Assembly: GCA_945935945.1 (NCBI GenBank)
Contig: CAMESA010000016.1
Location: 1-14,193, forward strand
Origin: an uncultured Mollicutes bacterium
Lineage (GTDB): Bacteria; Bacillota_I; Bacilli_A; RFN20; CAG-826
DNA length: 14,193 bases
Direction of reading: 5' to 3'
Positions 13,560-14,193 of this stretch are shown here, in pieces. Positions within the stretch are counted from its first letter, which is position 1; every line of letters begins with the position of its first letter. The notes under the pieces were generated by a model. That model did no database searches. It saw nothing but the letters and a program-made list of their open reading frames with translations, and had not been told where the DNA came from. A program made the translations under genes and the position numbers.

Positions 13560-13668
13560 TTTACTTTTCCTTTCTATAGTATTCGTCTTTTAATATTTTT
13601 GTTCCATCATCTAAGTATCAAAATAAAATAATTTAAAATATACATTTTTATTATTTTTTATAGTTCTA

Positions 13669-13674
13669 TATAAT
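13669..13674 (+). promoter_or_regulatory. Possible -10 box for the recombinase gene
   Basis: A perfect TATAAT lies 21 bases before the GTG start of the recombinase. The -35 position (near 13646-13651) is a T-run without a good TTGACA match, so this is a weak candidate in an AT-rich spacer. Confidence 0.3.
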
Positions 13675-13694
13675 AAATATAACAATTAACGAAA

Positions 13695-14193
13695 GTGTCA
13701 AGTATAAAATTAAGTGAATTTGCAAAAAAGAATTCGATCCAATATCAAGCTGCTTATAAAATGTATAAGTCTGGTTTAATCAGTGGTTATCAATTACCAA
13801 CTGGTACAATAGTAATAACAGAATCTTCAGATGAAACTAAAAAACAAGATTATACAGTGTTATACGCCAGAGTGTCTTCTTCTGAAAACAAATCAAATTT
13901 AGATAATCAAGCTGAAAGATTAAAGTTGTTTGCGATTGCCAATGGTTGGAAAATAGATGAAATTGTTAAAGAATGCGGAAGCGGATTAAATGATCATAGA
14001 CCTAAATTAGAAAAAATTTTTAGAGATAAAAAAGCTACTAGATTGATTGTTGAACACGCTGATCGATTAACTAGATTTGGATTTAATTACTTGAAAATTT
14101 TATGTGATCATTTAGAATGTGAATTGATAGTAATCAATCAAGCAGAAGATGAGAAAAGTGATTTAATTCAAGATTTTATATCCATCATAACCT
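13695..14193 (+). CDS. tnpA: IS607-family serine recombinase (TnpA), 5' part
   Basis: An incomplete gene with a GTG start, running off the window end (166 codons seen). Residues 5-42 form the N-terminal MerR-like helix-turn-helix (LSEFAKKNSIQYQAAYKMYK, then YQLPTGTIVI). The serine recombinase domain follows: YARVSS with catalytic Ser61, NLDNQAERL (68-76), and the IS607-type EHADRLTRFGF (120-130). Members of this family move the IS607 transposon, inserting with little target specificity, usually with a tnpB gene downstream, here beyond the edge. An in-frame TAA at 13680-13682 makes GTG at 13695 the first usable start, and it gives a full helix-turn-helix. The ribosome site is weak (GAAA). It is the only clear plus-strand gene, which fits an inserted element. 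The element's left end was not located. Confidence 0.92.
   Translation, partial: MSSIKLSEFAKKNSIQYQAAYKMYKSGLISGYQLPTGTIVITESSDETKKQDYTVLYARVSSSENKSNLDNQAERLKLFAIANGWKIDEIVKECGSGLNDHRPKLEKIFRDKKATRLIVEHADRLTRFGFNYLKILCDHLECELIVINQAEDEKSDLIQDFISIIT

Noticed and set aside
13655..13701. Possible fifth copy of the phage promoter on the minus strand (TTGAC-ACTTTC) for the 12939-13559 gene
   Set aside because: The second half differs from TTTACT, the -10 fit needs 18 bases and is poor, and it overlaps the recombinase start codon.

Overview
The window is AT-rich and tightly packed. Nearly every gene lies on the minus strand, the genes are small and often overlap, and most starts follow an AAAGGA/AGGAG-type ribosome binding site. 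Two tRNA genes with an encoded CCA end, two small families I associate with phages, and a four-times-repeated custom promoter suggest a large double-stranded DNA bacteriophage (or prophage/phage-plasmid) of a Shine-Dalgarno-using bacterium. No capsid, tail, terminase or polymerase gene is present, so this is an accessory/early-type region. The host cannot be named from the sequence.

Layout, read right to left in the direction of transcription. (1) At the right edge, on the plus strand, is the 5' part of an IS607-type serine recombinase gene (13695 to the window end), the only clear plus-strand gene. (2) From 13559 to 12792 are an unknown 206-residue protein and a 43-residue membrane peptide. 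(3) A promoter at 12762-12795 starts a run of nine small genes (12739 to 9681). It includes two tandem paralogues sharing an IIGWCP-SK-F core and an ABC/AAA_21-type ATPase. (4) A promoter at 9638-9671 starts a short unit: a two-helix membrane protein, an unknown protein, a small gene with an in-frame TAA, and a stand-alone response-regulator receiver domain. (5) A promoter at 8322-8355 starts the largest unit. It encodes an M16 zinc peptidase, a conserved phage protein, a coiled-coil TelA-like protein, a 25-residue membrane peptide, a Clp/Hsp100 ATPase with a degenerate first ATPase domain, an 87-residue protein, a membrane protein and a PD-(D/E)XK nuclease-like protein. (6) A promoter at 1255-1288 faces a 1.2 kb stretch without convincing protein genes. 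That stretch holds tRNA-Ser(ACT), an initiator-like tRNA-Met(CAT) and many inverted repeats suggesting further structured RNA.

The four promoters share TTGAC-TTTACT (one mismatch allowed), then 17 bases, then a TATAAT-like box. They divide the minus strand into four units. In two cases the upstream TTGAC/ATGAC half also contains the stop codon of the preceding gene. Unit (5) is the most suggestive of a concerted process: a peptidase, a threading ATPase, a long coiled-coil protein and membrane proteins in one transcript could act in proteolysis or remodelling at the host membrane, but that is inference.

Three protein-coding features are easily missed because of short length, GTG starts or an internal stop: the 25-residue peptide at 4835-4912, the 43-residue peptide at 12792-12923, and the interrupted gene at 8707-8892.
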